Shown here: in pieces, positions 26,224 through 35,663 of the stretch | Layout: each line of letters starts with the position of its first letter | How positions within the stretch are numbered: position 1 is the first letter of the stretch | Made by a program: the position numbers and the translations under genes | Assembly: GCF_003858645.1 (NCBI RefSeq) | Contig: NZ_RQJP01000008.1 | Location: 62,001-126,000 of the forward strand | Source: Larkinella knui | GTDB taxonomy: Bacteria > Bacteroidota > Bacteroidia > Cytophagales > Spirosomataceae | Reading direction: 5' to 3' | DNA length: 64,000 nt | The notes under the pieces: generated by a model | The model's input: the letters and a program-made list of their open reading frames with translations, nothing else | What the model was told of the DNA's origin: nothing | Database searches by the model: none

Positions 26224-28152
26224 TTAATTCCGCTCCACCGTTACCAGCGCTTTGCCCGTCGGTATTCCGGCACCACACGAACTGCTTAGCGACGTAATGG
26301 TGTACTCCGTCGAACTGGTGGGGGCCACCGTCAGCACGTACGGATTGAGGAAGGTGCCGTTGACCTGGGTGCCGTCGGAGAGTACAAACGACCAGGGTGG
26401 CAGTCCGTTCTTGAAGGCCACACGAACTTTGGAAGTCTGACCGGGCCGGATCGTTCCCTCGCCCGCCACAATAGCCTGGCTGACGTTCGGTGCCAGGATT
26501 TTAATCGTCGTTTCGGAACCGGTTACCGCCGGGCTGGTTGAAGCCACCCGCAGCCGGACGGTATTTAACGTATCTTTCAAATAGGTCGGACTGATCACGG
26601 CTTTCAGAACGCCGTCCTTGTAGGTTGTGGCCAGATTGACAAACCGCCCGCTGGTATCGGCCACCTGCACAATGTATTTATTGTTGGCATAAAACCGCCC
26701 CGCCGTTGTGAACGGAACCGTCACTTCCGCGCCGTGGCAGATCGTCCGGGCTGACAGATTTCCGGTTGTAATGGTCGATGGCGGAATGTTAACCTTCACA
26801 AACGCCCGCCCGCTAAACTCCCCCACACCACAGGCACCACCCGCCGACGTAATGGCGTAAGCCGTCGGATTGTTCGGCGTGACACGGATCGTATGCGGAC
26901 TTTTGGCGATGTTGTTTTCGTACGTTCCATCGGTTAACAGAATGAACCACGGTCCACCGCCACCGAAATCGACGGTCAGATCCGCCGGTTTACCTTCTTC
27001 AATTTTCACCGTATCTTTTCGCAAAACCGCCACCGCCTGAGCCGCCACAATCAGGTTTTCGGCGTTACTGCTGATGGCGGGAAGCGTAGCCACGACGCGG
27101 ATTTTATAGGCCCCTTTGGGCGAAATTCCGTAAGGCAATCGCGCCACCAGCGGACTGGCAGCCCCCGAACCGGAAATGGTCGTCCAGTTGTCTGTCGAGT
27201 CGGCCAACTGGACCAGAAAACCGTTACCGGTCTGGTATTTACCGGTGGCCGTAAAAGCGACCTGAAACGGTGTTCCGGTACAAATCCGGAAGCCGCCATT
27301 GGGTGCTTTCAGGGCAATCTCCGGATTCGGGTTCTCATTCACATTGACGATGATTTCTCCCGAAACCGTTCCGCTTCCGCAGGGGCCACTAACGTTCACC
27401 ACTTTATAAACCGTTGGTTTATCGGGCGTTACCGTGACCTCGTAGGGCGTGGTCATGGTATTTTGCACACGGGTTCCGTCCGACAGCATAAACGACCACG
27501 GGCCGTGTCCACTCAGGGCGACGCGAAACGTGGCGGGCTGGCCCGGCAAAACCGTTACGGCGTTGCTGCCGTCGGCCAGTTCGATGCGGGCACCCGGTAC
27601 GGGCAGCACCCGGAGGAGTTGCGGGGTGCCGTTGACCACCGGATTAGTGGATGCCACCCGCAAACTGTAGCGACTTCCGGCAGCGGTTGTAACTGGAATA
27701 ACACCGGCCAGCGTCCCGTTGCCGAATGGCCCGGCTTTGGTGGGTTCGCCCAGGTTGATTGCTTTTCCGCTGGCATCGACCAGTTGCAGAACAAACTTAT
27801 TATCAGGCGAAAACCGCCCTCCCGACGATGTATAGGGCACCGAAACCGGTGATCCGGCACAAACCGCGAGGCCATTCAGCTCGCCCGTTACCACTTCCGG
27901 CAGTGCCACCTTGTGGCTGTCGGCCTGAGCGCGAAGGGCTGCCGAGTCGATGCGCATCGTGGTGTCGCGCTGAAAAATAGCTTTGTAAAGGCTGTCTTTC
28001 AGATACTTTTCAATCAACGTATCCTTCCGGATTTCAATCAGGGTGTCGGCAACAGCCTTTTGCTGGCGGGTTCGTTGATCAATTCCCGACGCTCCAAGTG
28101 TTACCATTCCAACGACACCCAAAACGATACTCAACAACGTAAATTTATTCAT
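26224..28152 (-). CDS. secreted or anchored three-unit Ig-like repeat protein, function unknown
   Basis: 642 residues from the ATG at 28150-28152; the open frame reaches 28278 but the extension lacks a signal. Residues 3-22 are a signal or membrane anchor and 30-80 an alpha-helical stretch. Three tandem units follow (about 98-272, 290-455, 471-640). Each starts with a Cys near VPFT/VAFT and TxxGxFxxxNxFxVQLADSSG, and contains GPWSFxLSDGT or its variant; each ends with CGxGxxSG. The paired Cys (98/258, 291/441, 472/626) suggest one disulfide per unit. No type IX sorting domain, catalytic motif or anchor is seen at the C-terminus. It could be a surface adhesin or scaffold. Confidence 0.8.
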   Translation of the reverse strand: MNKFTLLSIVLGVVGMVTLGASGIDQRTRQQKAVADTLIEIRKDTLIEKYLKDSLYKAIFQRDTTMRIDSAALRAQADSHKVALPEVVTGELNGLAVCAGSPVSVPYTSSGGRFSPDNKFVLQLVDASGKAINLGEPTKAGPFGNGTLAGVIPVTTAAGSRYSLRVASTNPVVNGTPQLLRVLPVPGARIELADGSNAVTVLPGQPATFRVALSGHGPWSFMLSDGTRVQNTMTTPYEVTVTPDKPTVYKVVNVSGPCGSGTVSGEIIVNVNENPNPEIALKAPNGGFRICTGTPFQVAFTATGKYQTGNGFLVQLADSTDNWTTISGSGAASPLVARLPYGISPKGAYKIRVVATLPAISSNAENLIVAAQAVAVLRKDTVKIEEGKPADLTVDFGGGGPWFILLTDGTYENNIAKSPHTIRVTPNNPTAYAITSAGGACGVGEFSGRAFVKVNIPPSTITTGNLSARTICHGAEVTVPFTTAGRFYANNKYIVQVADTSGRFVNLATTYKDGVLKAVISPTYLKDTLNTVRLRVASTSPAVTGSETTIKILAPNVSQAIVAGEGTIRPGQTSKVRVAFKNGLPPWSFVLSDGTQVNGTFLNPYVLTVAPTSSTEYTITSLSSSCGAGIPTGKALVTVERN

Positions 28153-28239
28153 GCATGTGTGGTTCAACTTCAAAACTTGGTGCTCTTTCCGATCTGGTTG
28201 ACGAACTTTGCACCGTAACCCTAAATTAACGCAAATTAT

Positions 28240-28407
28240 AGCGGTTTTTACCCCGCAGGGGTTCTCTGTTAATAGCAAAAACCAATTACCAAATGCTTTA
28301 AGCCCCAGCGGGGCGTACTATATGCGCCAGAACGCCCCGCTGGGGCTTAAAGCATTTGGCTATACTATATTCTGTTAACAGAGAACCCCTCCGGGGTAAA
28401 AACCGCT
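28240..28407. repeat. nested inverted repeat (33-bp outer, 27-bp inner arms)
   Basis: Outer arms 28240-28272 and 28375-28407 pair with one mismatch; inner arms 28289-28315 and 28333-28359 pair perfectly. The outer arms contain CCCCGCAGGGG and CCCCTCCGGGG; the inner arms contain GCCCCAGCGGGGCG, each itself a small hairpin. The region between the secreted repeat protein and the reductase holds no gene. Confidence 0.85.
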
Positions 28408-28523
28408 GGAAGTCATGGTCCATTAGTTAGACAGAAATAAAAACGTTAACGGTTTCCGAAATGCAAAGTTCGCTAACTATAACGGAAAGTTTGCAGACCC
28501 TAGTACAAAGATAACAAGCTCGC

Positions 28524-29597
28524 ATGAACGGTGAATTGATCCATCTTCTGGTATCCGAAATAATTCCGGAAACGTACGATACAAAAACGCTTATTTTGCA
28601 GCCTGCCGACGGGCGACCGGTTCACTATCGTGCGGGCCAGTTTCTGACGCTTTTGTTCCATCACCCCGGCGAAGCGTCGCCCGGCCACGAAATCCGGCGG
28701 TCGTATTCACTGAGTTCAACGCCGGGTGAAGACCCCCTAAGTCTGACCATAAAACGGGTCGAGAACGGAGAAATTTCCCGCTTCCTGCTCGATCATCTGC
28801 GGGTGGGTGATACGCTCACGAGTTTGCCGCCGACCGGTCGGTTTACGCTGGAAACCGATCCTGACGCCCAACGCGATATTGTTCTGATTGGTGCCGGAAG
28901 CGGTATTTCGCCCTTATTCGGTATTTTGAAACAAGCCCTGCACGAAGAACCGAAGAGCCAGGTTACGCTGCTGGACTGCAACACCAGCGAACGGACTATC
29001 ATTTTCTACCAGCAACTGGAAGCGTTGCGAAACCAGTTTCCGGACCGGTTTCACCTGATTCATCTGCTCAGTCAACCATCGGACAACGGGCCGAAAGCGG
29101 GCCACATCCGGCGGGGTCGATTGAATAACTGGCTGCTGGAAAAAATGCTGCCGGAACTGGTAAAACTCGAACGAAACCAGGCTCTCTGGTACATTTGCGG
29201 GCCGTTTGATTTTATGCGGATGGTGCAGTTTACGCTGGTGTATACGGGCATTCGACGGGATCACATCAAGAAAGAAAATTTTGTAATCGAAACCGTTACC
29301 AGAACACCACCGCCGGAGCTGGCCCGCGATCACCGGATGCTGGTGCGCTACCGCGGAACGGAATACGACATCGACGTACCGGCTTATAAATCGATTCTGC
29401 AAGCGGCTCTGGATCACGGTATTCAGTTGCCGTACAGCTGCAAAGGCGGGCGGTGTTCGAGCTGCGCGGCCCGGCTGAAAACGGGCAAAGTTCACATGAC
29501 CATCAACGATGTGTTAACAGAACGCGACCTGCAAAACGGCTGGGTGCTGACCTGCACCGGCTATCCGGCGTCGGAAGGTTTGATCGTAGAGGTGTGA
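28524..29597 (+). CDS. NAD(P)H-dependent oxidoreductase with C-terminal 2Fe-2S ferredoxin (PaaE/oxygenase reductase type)
   Basis: 357 residues. Ferredoxin-NADP reductase FAD domain with RRSYSLSSTPGED (RxYS), a NAD-binding domain (IVLIGAGSGISPLFGIL, WYICGPFDFM), and a plant-type ferredoxin at the C-terminus with the cluster ligands SCKGGRCSSCAARL and CTGYP. This is the layout of phenylacetyl-CoA epoxidase reductase and HMP-like reductases, which pass electrons from NAD(P)H to a di-iron oxygenase. No oxygenase subunit is adjacent, though a sterol desaturase lies 3.7 kb away. The partner is unknown. Confidence 0.87.
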   Translation: MNGELIHLLVSEIIPETYDTKTLILQPADGRPVHYRAGQFLTLLFHHPGEASPGHEIRRSYSLSSTPGEDPLSLTIKRVENGEISRFLLDHLRVGDTLTSLPPTGRFTLETDPDAQRDIVLIGAGSGISPLFGILKQALHEEPKSQVTLLDCNTSERTIIFYQQLEALRNQFPDRFHLIHLLSQPSDNGPKAGHIRRGRLNNWLLEKMLPELVKLERNQALWYICGPFDFMRMVQFTLVYTGIRRDHIKKENFVIETVTRTPPPELARDHRMLVRYRGTEYDIDVPAYKSILQAALDHGIQLPYSCKGGRCSSCAARLKTGKVHMTINDVLTERDLQNGWVLTCTGYPASEGLIVEV

Positions 29598-29674
29598 CCA
29601 CTCCGTTTACTTTTACCGGTCCGAAACTTCATCTCCCAATTTTCTGTTAGATTTAAGAATAAGGCCATCACAAC

Positions 29675-32572
29675 GTGACAGAAAACAACGCTACTACCCG
29701 GAACACCGGGCTTACAGACATTGACCTGACGGGCTACGAACAGATTGAGGTATTGGGTGCCCGCGAACACAACCTGAAAAATATTGACGTTACCATTCCC
29801 CGCAACAAACTGGTGGTGGTAACCGGCATTAGCGGCAGTGGCAAATCGTCGCTGGCGTTCGATACGATTTATGCCGAGGGACAGCGCCGGTATATGGAAA
29901 GTTTTTCGGCCTACGCCCGCTCGTTTATTGGCAACATGGAACGGCCCGATGTCGATAAAATCAACGGCTTGAGCCCGGTCATTTCCATCGAGCAAAAAAC
30001 GACTTCCAAAAATCCCCGTTCCACGGTGGGTACGACCACCGAAATCTACGACTTTCTGCGGCTGCTGTATGCCCGCGCCGGGGAAGCGTTTTCGTACGTA
30101 ACGGGTCGGAAAATGGAGCGACAATCGCAGGATCAGATCATCGACACCATTCTGACGCATTACGCCGGGAAAAAACTGACCCTGCTGGCCCCCATCGTAC
30201 GGGGGCGCAAAGGGCATTACCGCGAACTTTTTGTTCAGATTGCCAAGTTGGGCTACGCTAAAGTCCGCGTCGATGGCGAGGTGCAGGACATTGTGCCGAA
30301 GATGCAGCTCGACCGGTATAAAGTTCACGATGTGGAGATCGTGATCGACCGGATTGTTCCCAAACCGGACGACCGATACCGCCTGAGCCAGTCGGTGCAA
30401 ACCGCTTTGAAGCAGGGAAAAGGGGCCATGCAGATTCTGGATGAGAAAAATAATCTGACCTATTTTTCCCAAAACCTGATGGATCCGGAATCCGGCATCA
30501 GCTACGATGAGCCGTCGCCCAATACGTTTTCGTTCAATTCGCCGTACGGAGCCTGCCCGGTTTGTAACGGGTTGGGGGTCATTGAAGAAATTACGGAAGA
30601 ATCGGTTATTCCCGACAAATCGCTCAGTATCAGCCGCGGTGCTATTGCTCCGCTGGGTGAATACCGCGAACTCTGGTTTTTCCGGGAGATCGAGGTAATC
30701 CTGAAAAAATACAAACTTAGTCTGACCACGCCCGTCGAAAAATACCCGCCTGATCTGTTGCACGCACTCCTGTACGGCACCGAAGACGAATCGACCATGC
30801 CGTCGAAAAAACATCCGGGCGAAGATTATTACAACTTCAAATTCGAGGGGGTCATCACCTTCCTGAAACGCCAGCAGGAAACGGCGGATTCGTCGGGCCG
30901 TTCCGACAAAATTCAGGACTGGCTGAAGGATTTTACGGTGATTAAAACCTGCCCGGAATGCGAAGGAGCCCGGTTGAAAAAGGAGTCGCTGTACTTTCGG
31001 CTGGATAACAAAAATATCTCCGAACTGGCCCGGATGGATATTTCGGAACTGGCGGTCTGGATGACGGATGTAGAAAGCCGCCTGTCCAACCGGCAAAACG
31101 TGATTGCCAAGGAGATTCTGAAAGAAATCCGCAAACGGATTGGCTTCCTGTTGGACATCGGTCTGGATTACCTGATGCTCGACCGGCCGCTGCGGACGCT
31201 TTCCGGCGGAGAAGCCCAACGCATCCGGCTGGCCACGCAAATTGGCACGCAACTCGTTGGAGTTCTGTATATTATGGACGAACCCAGCATCGGTTTGCAC
31301 CAGCGCGACAACGTCAAACTGATCGATTCGCTGAAAAACCTGCGCGATCTGGGCAATACGGTTCTGGTGGTCGAGCACGACAAGGATATGATGCTCGAGT
31401 CGGATTATATTCTGGACATTGGTCCGGGCGCAGGCCGACACGGCGGTCAGGTCGTTGGCGCCGGAACACCGGAGCAATTCCTGAAAAACGGCAGCACGAC
31501 GGCGGCTTACCTGAGCGGTCGGCGGGCCATCGAAGTGCCGAAAGAACGCCGGAAAGGCAATGGCTTTCAACTGGTTATCAAAGGGGCGACTGGCCACAAC
31601 CTGAAGAATGTAACCATGAAATTGCCGCTCGGCCAGATGGTTTGCATCACGGGGGTATCGGGCAGCGGCAAGTCGTCGCTGATCCACGAGACGCTGTTTC
31701 CTGTCTTGAACAAGCATTTCTATAAGTCGAAACGCGAAGCGTTGCCATTCAAATCCGTCGAAGGGCTGGAACAGCTGGATAAAGTGATCGAGGTGGACCA
31801 GTCGCCGATTGGCCGAACACCCCGTTCGAACCCGGCGACGTATACCGGTATGTTTTCCGACATTCGCAGTTTGTTTGCCGAACTGCCCGAAGCCAAAATC
31901 CGGGGGTACAAACCGGGGCGGTTTTCGTTCAACGTCAAAGGCGGACGCTGTGAAGAGTGCGAAGGTGCGGGGATGAAGAAAATTGAAATGGAGTTTTTGC
32001 CCGACGTTCACGTCATGTGCGAAACCTGCAAAGGCAAACGCTTCAACCGCGAAACGCTGGAAGTGCGCTTCAAAGGGAAATCCATTGCCGACGTGCTGGA
32101 TATGACCGTCGAACAGTCGCTGGACTTCTTTGCCAGCCAGCCGAAAATTCTGCGAAAAGTGCAAACGCTGAACGATGTCGGTTTGGGATATATCACGCTT
32201 GGGCAACACGCAACGACGCTCTCGGGCGGGGAAGCGCAACGGGTAAAACTAGCGGAAGAACTGTCGAAGAAAGATACCGGCAAAACCATGTATATTCTCG
32301 ATGAACCTACCACCGGGCTTCATTTTCAGGACATTGCTCATTTACTGGACGTGCTGAACAAGCTGGCGGACAAGGGAAATACGGTTCTGATCATCGAACA
32401 CAACCTGGACGTTATCAAAGTTTCTGACCACATCATCGACATGGGCCCGGAGGGTGGTAACAAAGGCGGTTATGTCATCGCCGAAGGAACGCCGGAGAAG
32501 GTTGCCAAGGTGAAAGGGAGCTATACCGGGAAGTTTTTGGCCGCAGAGCTGGCCGGATCGGGAAACCGTTGA
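29675..32572 (+). CDS. uvrA: excinuclease ABC subunit A
   Basis: 965 residues, GTG start at 29675. Two ABC ATPase modules: Walker [10 protein letters not shown] (Lys57) and GVSGSGKSS (Lys666), signatures [13 protein letters not shown] and [13 protein letters not shown], and Walker [13 protein letters not shown] and [12 protein letters not shown]. UvrA recognises bulky lesions with UvrB. The second zinc module, CEECEGAG...CETCKGKR, is intact. In the first only CPVC (about residue 293) remains: the expected upstream Cys pair reads DPESG, so this zinc finger looks incomplete. The stop codon is formed inside a 30-bp inverted repeat (32561-32590), giving the terminus GNR. An antisense 892-residue frame is a shadow. 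Confidence 0.97.
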   Translation: MTENNATTRNTGLTDIDLTGYEQIEVLGAREHNLKNIDVTIPRNKLVVVTGISGSGKSSLAFDTIYAEGQRRYMESFSAYARSFIGNMERPDVDKINGLSPVISIEQKTTSKNPRSTVGTTTEIYDFLRLLYARAGEAFSYVTGRKMERQSQDQIIDTILTHYAGKKLTLLAPIVRGRKGHYRELFVQIAKLGYAKVRVDGEVQDIVPKMQLDRYKVHDVEIVIDRIVPKPDDRYRLSQSVQTALKQGKGAMQILDEKNNLTYFSQNLMDPESGISYDEPSPNTFSFNSPYGACPVCNGLGVIEEITEESVIPDKSLSISRGAIAPLGEYRELWFFREIEVILKKYKLSLTTPVEKYPPDLLHALLYGTEDESTMPSKKHPGEDYYNFKFEGVITFLKRQQETADSSGRSDKIQDWLKDFTVIKTCPECEGARLKKESLYFRLDNKNISELARMDISELAVWMTDVESRLSNRQNVIAKEILKEIRKRIGFLLDIGLDYLMLDRPLRTLSGGEAQRIRLATQIGTQLVGVLYIMDEPSIGLHQRDNVKLIDSLKNLRDLGNTVLVVEHDKDMMLESDYILDIGPGAGRHGGQVVGAGTPEQFLKNGSTTAAYLSGRRAIEVPKERRKGNGFQLVIKGATGHNLKNVTMKLPLGQMVCITGVSGSGKSSLIHETLFPVLNKHFYKSKREALPFKSVEGLEQLDKVIEVDQSPIGRTPRSNPATYTGMFSDIRSLFAELPEAKIRGYKPGRFSFNVKGGRCEECEGAGMKKIEMEFLPDVHVMCETCKGKRFNRETLEVRFKGKSIADVLDMTVEQSLDFFASQPKILRKVQTLNDVGLGYITLGQHATTLSGGEAQRVKLAEELSKKDTGKTMYILDEPTTGLHFQDIAHLLDVLNKLADKGNTVLIIEHNLDVIKVSDHIIDMGPEGGNKGGYVIAEGTPEKVAKVKGSYTGKFLAAELAGSGNR

Positions 32573-32788
32573 AACGGTTTTGGCCGGTGGAAAATTCATT
32601 CGCCGAGCCCCACGGTTTAAACCGTGGGCTGATGACAATACCGGCTCAAATCCATTACAATTCTCGCCGATAAAAAATATTAAACCGTGGGCTGGTGATA
32701 ACGACAGGTTAATACCAGCCCACGGTTTGAACCGTGGGTTTCGTGTCCGGGTCTCTCCCACCGGCCAAAACCGTTAAAACGGTTTCCA
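32561..32788. repeat. composite REP cluster flanking the RAYT gene end
   Basis: The outer arms are 32561-32590 and 32759-32788: GGAAACCGTT, two bases, AACGGTTTTGGCCGGTGG, with GA on the left and TT (on the complement) on the right, otherwise identical. Inside are CCCACGGTTTAAACCGTGGG (32609-32628), CCCACGGTTTGAACCGTGGG (32719-32738), and an inverted pair AAACCGTGGGCTGGT (32682-32696) with its complement (32714-32728). The uvrA stop and the last codons of the transposase both fall in this cluster. Confidence 0.85.
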
Positions 32789-33234
32789 ACCTCGCCCTCG
32801 TCGTCCACCAAAAAACCGTATTGTTTCATAAACCGCCGGTATTCCTCGGTAAACGTCATTTTCTGGTGATGCTGTTGCTGATTGACAATGTATTGCCGTA
32901 CGCGCTCAACTTGTGATTCACTGACGGAAAAGGCACCGTATCCGGTTTGCCACGCGAATTTTTCCGGAATCAGATTCAAGCGGTTGATTTCGTGGGAACT
33001 GCTGCCTTTGATCTGCTTGACCACATCCGAAACCGCCACTTGCGGATTCAAAAGAAACAGGATATGGACATGATCTTCCACCCCATTGATACAATCGGTA
33101 AAACAACCGCAGTCGACTATTTGCTGACGAATGTGTTGGTAAAGCAGATCCCGAACGGATTTTCGAATCAGTGGCTGACGGTTTTTCGTAGAGAAAACCG
33201 CATGAATCCAAATCTTGGTTTTGGAGTGTGACAT
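32680..33234 (-). CDS. REP-associated tyrosine transposase (RAYT, IS200-like Y1)
   Basis: 184 residues with the Y1_Tnp fold. HUH motif GVEDHVHILF (His55, His57), nucleophile Tyr115 in VRQYIVNQQQHHQ, and the N-terminal IWIHAVFSTKNRQPLI are complete. Single-strand nickases of this kind usually transpose IS200/605 DNA or act on REP sequences. No IS ends are visible; instead it is bordered by palindromes, which is the RAYT arrangement. The core ends near residue 145; residues 150-184 (GNRFNGFGRWERPG and on) are encoded by the REP repeat DNA itself. It is convergent with uvrA. The longer tail may be functional or an accident. Confidence 0.85.
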   Translation of the reverse strand: MSHSKTKIWIHAVFSTKNRQPLIRKSVRDLLYQHIRQQIVDCGCFTDCINGVEDHVHILFLLNPQVAVSDVVKQIKGSSSHEINRLNLIPEKFAWQTGYGAFSVSESQVERVRQYIVNQQQHHQKMTFTEEYRRFMKQYGFLVDDEGEVGNRFNGFGRWERPGHETHGSNRGLVLTCRYHQPTV

Positions 33235-33284
33235 TAAGAACAGGAGCTATCGTTCGATTAGTAGACGACAGCGGTTCTATTTTG

Positions 33285-34277
33285 TCACTTTAAGGACGAT
33301 TCGGCAGGAATCGGCTGGCGGTTTCCCGCACCTGGTATTTCCGGTAAATTTTGCAATTCACCGACCATCTGTAGTTCTATTTCTGAATCAGTTTCTACGC
33401 CAATTCCTAATTCCTGGCGCATCTCGTCGGCGGTCTGGCTTCGGCCGTCGTGGCTCCAGCCGGGAGGAGCCAGCAGGTATTTGATCTTCTGGCCGAACGG
33501 ACCCGGTATACGAAGATCCGCGACCAGCTTTTTCCATTCGTGGAAAACCAGATTCCCCGGCGAGTGATCCGTAATGTTAGTGGTCAGGCCGTAGCGGACG
33601 GGGTCTTCGGGGGCTTCTTCGGCGAAAGTGCCAAACAAACGATCCCAGATAATGAGCATCATGCCCATGTTGCGGTCGAGGTAACGGACATTGGAAGCGT
33701 GGTGAACCCGGTGGTGCGAGGGCGTGACCAGAAACCATTCCAGAAAGCCAAGACGGCCAACGTATTGCGTATGAACGATAATCCCGTAAATCTGCGTCGC
33801 AGAATACATAAAGACAATGTCCTCAGCCCGAAAGCCCAGCAGCGCAATCGGTACGAAATACACAAACCGGTAGAGAGGTTGCAGAACGGAGGAGCGGAAG
33901 CCAACGGTCAGGTTAAATTCCTCCGAGGAATGGTGCGTGACGTGAACGGCCCAGAATAAACGGCAGAAATGATCGACGCGGTGCAGCCAGTAGAAGGCAA
34001 AATCCTCCAGAATCAGGAGCGTCAGCCAATAGAGCCACGGCGTCGTTATTTCCGTAAGGCGGTATTGATACACCCAAACCAGGACCCCTACATAAAAGCC
34101 CCGAACCAGCAAATCAAGGCCCATATTGAGCACGGTCAGGTAGCAATTCTGAAGAATCCCTTTTACTGAATAGTAAGACCGGTGTTGATAATAACTCAGT
34201 AACATCTCTGCGCCGATGATGAGCACATACAGAGGTGTCGAGAGCATCAACAGCAAAGACTCCCTAAATCCGATCAT
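33285..34277 (-). CDS. sterol desaturase/fatty acid hydroxylase family membrane protein
   Basis: 330 residues with four or five membrane segments. The His clusters of the di-iron site are HRVDH, HVTHHSSEE and HHRVHHASN, in the usual order. Bacterial members hydroxylate or desaturate lipids such as fatty acids, carotenoids, alkylglycerols or hopanoids. A C-terminal polar extension of about 60 residues follows, ending GNRQPIPAES. It stands alone; the reductase at 28524 could be an electron donor, but that is a guess. Confidence 0.85.
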   Translation of the reverse strand: MIGFRESLLLMLSTPLYVLIIGAEMLLSYYQHRSYYSVKGILQNCYLTVLNMGLDLLVRGFYVGVLVWVYQYRLTEITTPWLYWLTLLILEDFAFYWLHRVDHFCRLFWAVHVTHHSSEEFNLTVGFRSSVLQPLYRFVYFVPIALLGFRAEDIVFMYSATQIYGIIVHTQYVGRLGFLEWFLVTPSHHRVHHASNVRYLDRNMGMMLIIWDRLFGTFAEEAPEDPVRYGLTTNITDHSPGNLVFHEWKKLVADLRIPGPFGQKIKYLLAPPGWSHDGRSQTADEMRQELGIGVETDSEIELQMVGELQNLPEIPGAGNRQPIPAESSLK

Positions 34278-34398
34278 TTTTTACGTTACGATGACTACGT
34301 TGCAAGTTACGGCATTGATTCACTGATTATATTGTACTTTGATTAGAAATTCATTAAAAATGAATCCAATCCCTTTTCGGTTGAAAAACAGTTTCAGC

Positions 34399-35649
34399 TT
34401 ACCAGCGCACCTGGCCATCACCCACGACCACCCACTTTTCAGTTACTAATTTTTCGAGCGCAAACGGCCCCCGCGCGTGAAGTTTCTGGGTTGAAATGCC
34501 GATTTCGGCCCCCAGGCCAAACACGCCACCATCGGTGAAGCGGGTCGAGGCATTGGCGTAAACGGCAGCGGCATCGACTTCATTCAGAAACCGGTCGATT
34601 GCCGCCGGATCCTGGGAAAGAATCGCTTCGGAATGGCGCGACGAATACGTTTGGATGTGCGACAAGGCATCTTCCAAACCGCCAACTACTTTGACAGCAC
34701 ACTTGTAATCCAGAAACTCCCGGCCAAAATCACTCAGCTGGGCGGGCTGAAGATCCGGATAACCCGCTGATTCCAGGATACGATACGCATCTTCGTCCGC
34801 AAAAACTTCCACGTTCCATTTCGTGAAACCCTCGACCAGCATGGGCAGAAACGCGTCGGCAATGGCCTGGTCGACCAGCACGCCATCCAGCGAGTTACAA
34901 ACCGACGGACGCGACACTTTGGCGTTAATGACAATCTCCCGCGCTTTTTCCAGATCAGCCGTCCGTTCAACGTACGTATGACAAACGCCTGCACCGGTTT
35001 CGATCGTGGGTACCAGCGAATTTTGCCGGACATACTGAATCAGCGAATCCGACCCGCGCGGAATAATGATATCGACATACCGCGTGGCCGTCAGCAATTC
35101 GTTAACCACGGCCCGATCGGGTGGCATCAGCGAAACGGCGGCTTCCGGCACACCAAATTCAGCCAGCACCTGATGAATCAGACCCACAATGGCCAGATTG
35201 GAATGATGCGCTTCCTTCCCTCCTTTCAACACACAGGCATTGCCCGACCGCAGACACAATGAAGCCACATCCAGCGTGACGTTAGGCCGCGACTCGTAGA
35301 TAACACCCACGACGCCCAGCGGAACGGCAAGCTTGCGGAGTTGCAGCCCCTGTTCGATGGTTCTTTCCAGTAAAACCTTGCCGCTCGGATCGGGCAATTC
35401 GGCCACCACGCGCAGGCTTTCCGCCAGCTCACAAATCCGTTTTTCGTTCAGCAACAGCCGGTCTTTTTTCGGATCCGTATCCGGCATGGCATCCAGATCT
35501 TTCTGATTTTCAGCCAATATGGTTTCTTTGTTTTCAAAAACCACATCCGCCAACCGATTGAGCAAAGCGGTTTTCTGCCCGTCGGACAAGCGCCGAACCG
35601 CAGCGGAAGCAAACTTCGTTTCCTGAAGAAGAGGAGTTACTGTATTCAT
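34399..35649 (-). CDS. proA: glutamate-5-semialdehyde dehydrogenase (gamma-glutamyl phosphate reductase)
   Basis: 416 residues from the ATG at 35647-35649; a GTG at 35667 would overlap proB by 4 bp (GTGA) and also fits. ALDH fold with the proline-type motifs: PLGVVGVIYESRPNVTLDVA, the catalytic Cys in SVCNSLDGVLVD and the C-terminal FTDGGVFGLGAEIGISTQKL. It reduces gamma-glutamyl phosphate to the semialdehyde in proline biosynthesis. proB lies immediately upstream, forming a proBA operon. Confidence 0.96.
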   Translation of the reverse strand: MNTVTPLLQETKFASAAVRRLSDGQKTALLNRLADVVFENKETILAENQKDLDAMPDTDPKKDRLLLNEKRICELAESLRVVAELPDPSGKVLLERTIEQGLQLRKLAVPLGVVGVIYESRPNVTLDVASLCLRSGNACVLKGGKEAHHSNLAIVGLIHQVLAEFGVPEAAVSLMPPDRAVVNELLTATRYVDIIIPRGSDSLIQYVRQNSLVPTIETGAGVCHTYVERTADLEKAREIVINAKVSRPSVCNSLDGVLVDQAIADAFLPMLVEGFTKWNVEVFADEDAYRILESAGYPDLQPAQLSDFGREFLDYKCAVKVVGGLEDALSHIQTYSSRHSEAILSQDPAAIDRFLNEVDAAAVYANASTRFTDGGVFGLGAEIGISTQKLHARGPFALEKLVTEKWVVVGDGQVRW

Positions 35650-35663
35650 AGCATCCGGTATTT

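Noticed and set aside
29561-32239. 892-codon open frame antisense to uvrA
   Set aside because: It is the complement of uvrA and arises from codon bias; it shows no family motif, while UvrA is unmistakable on the plus strand.
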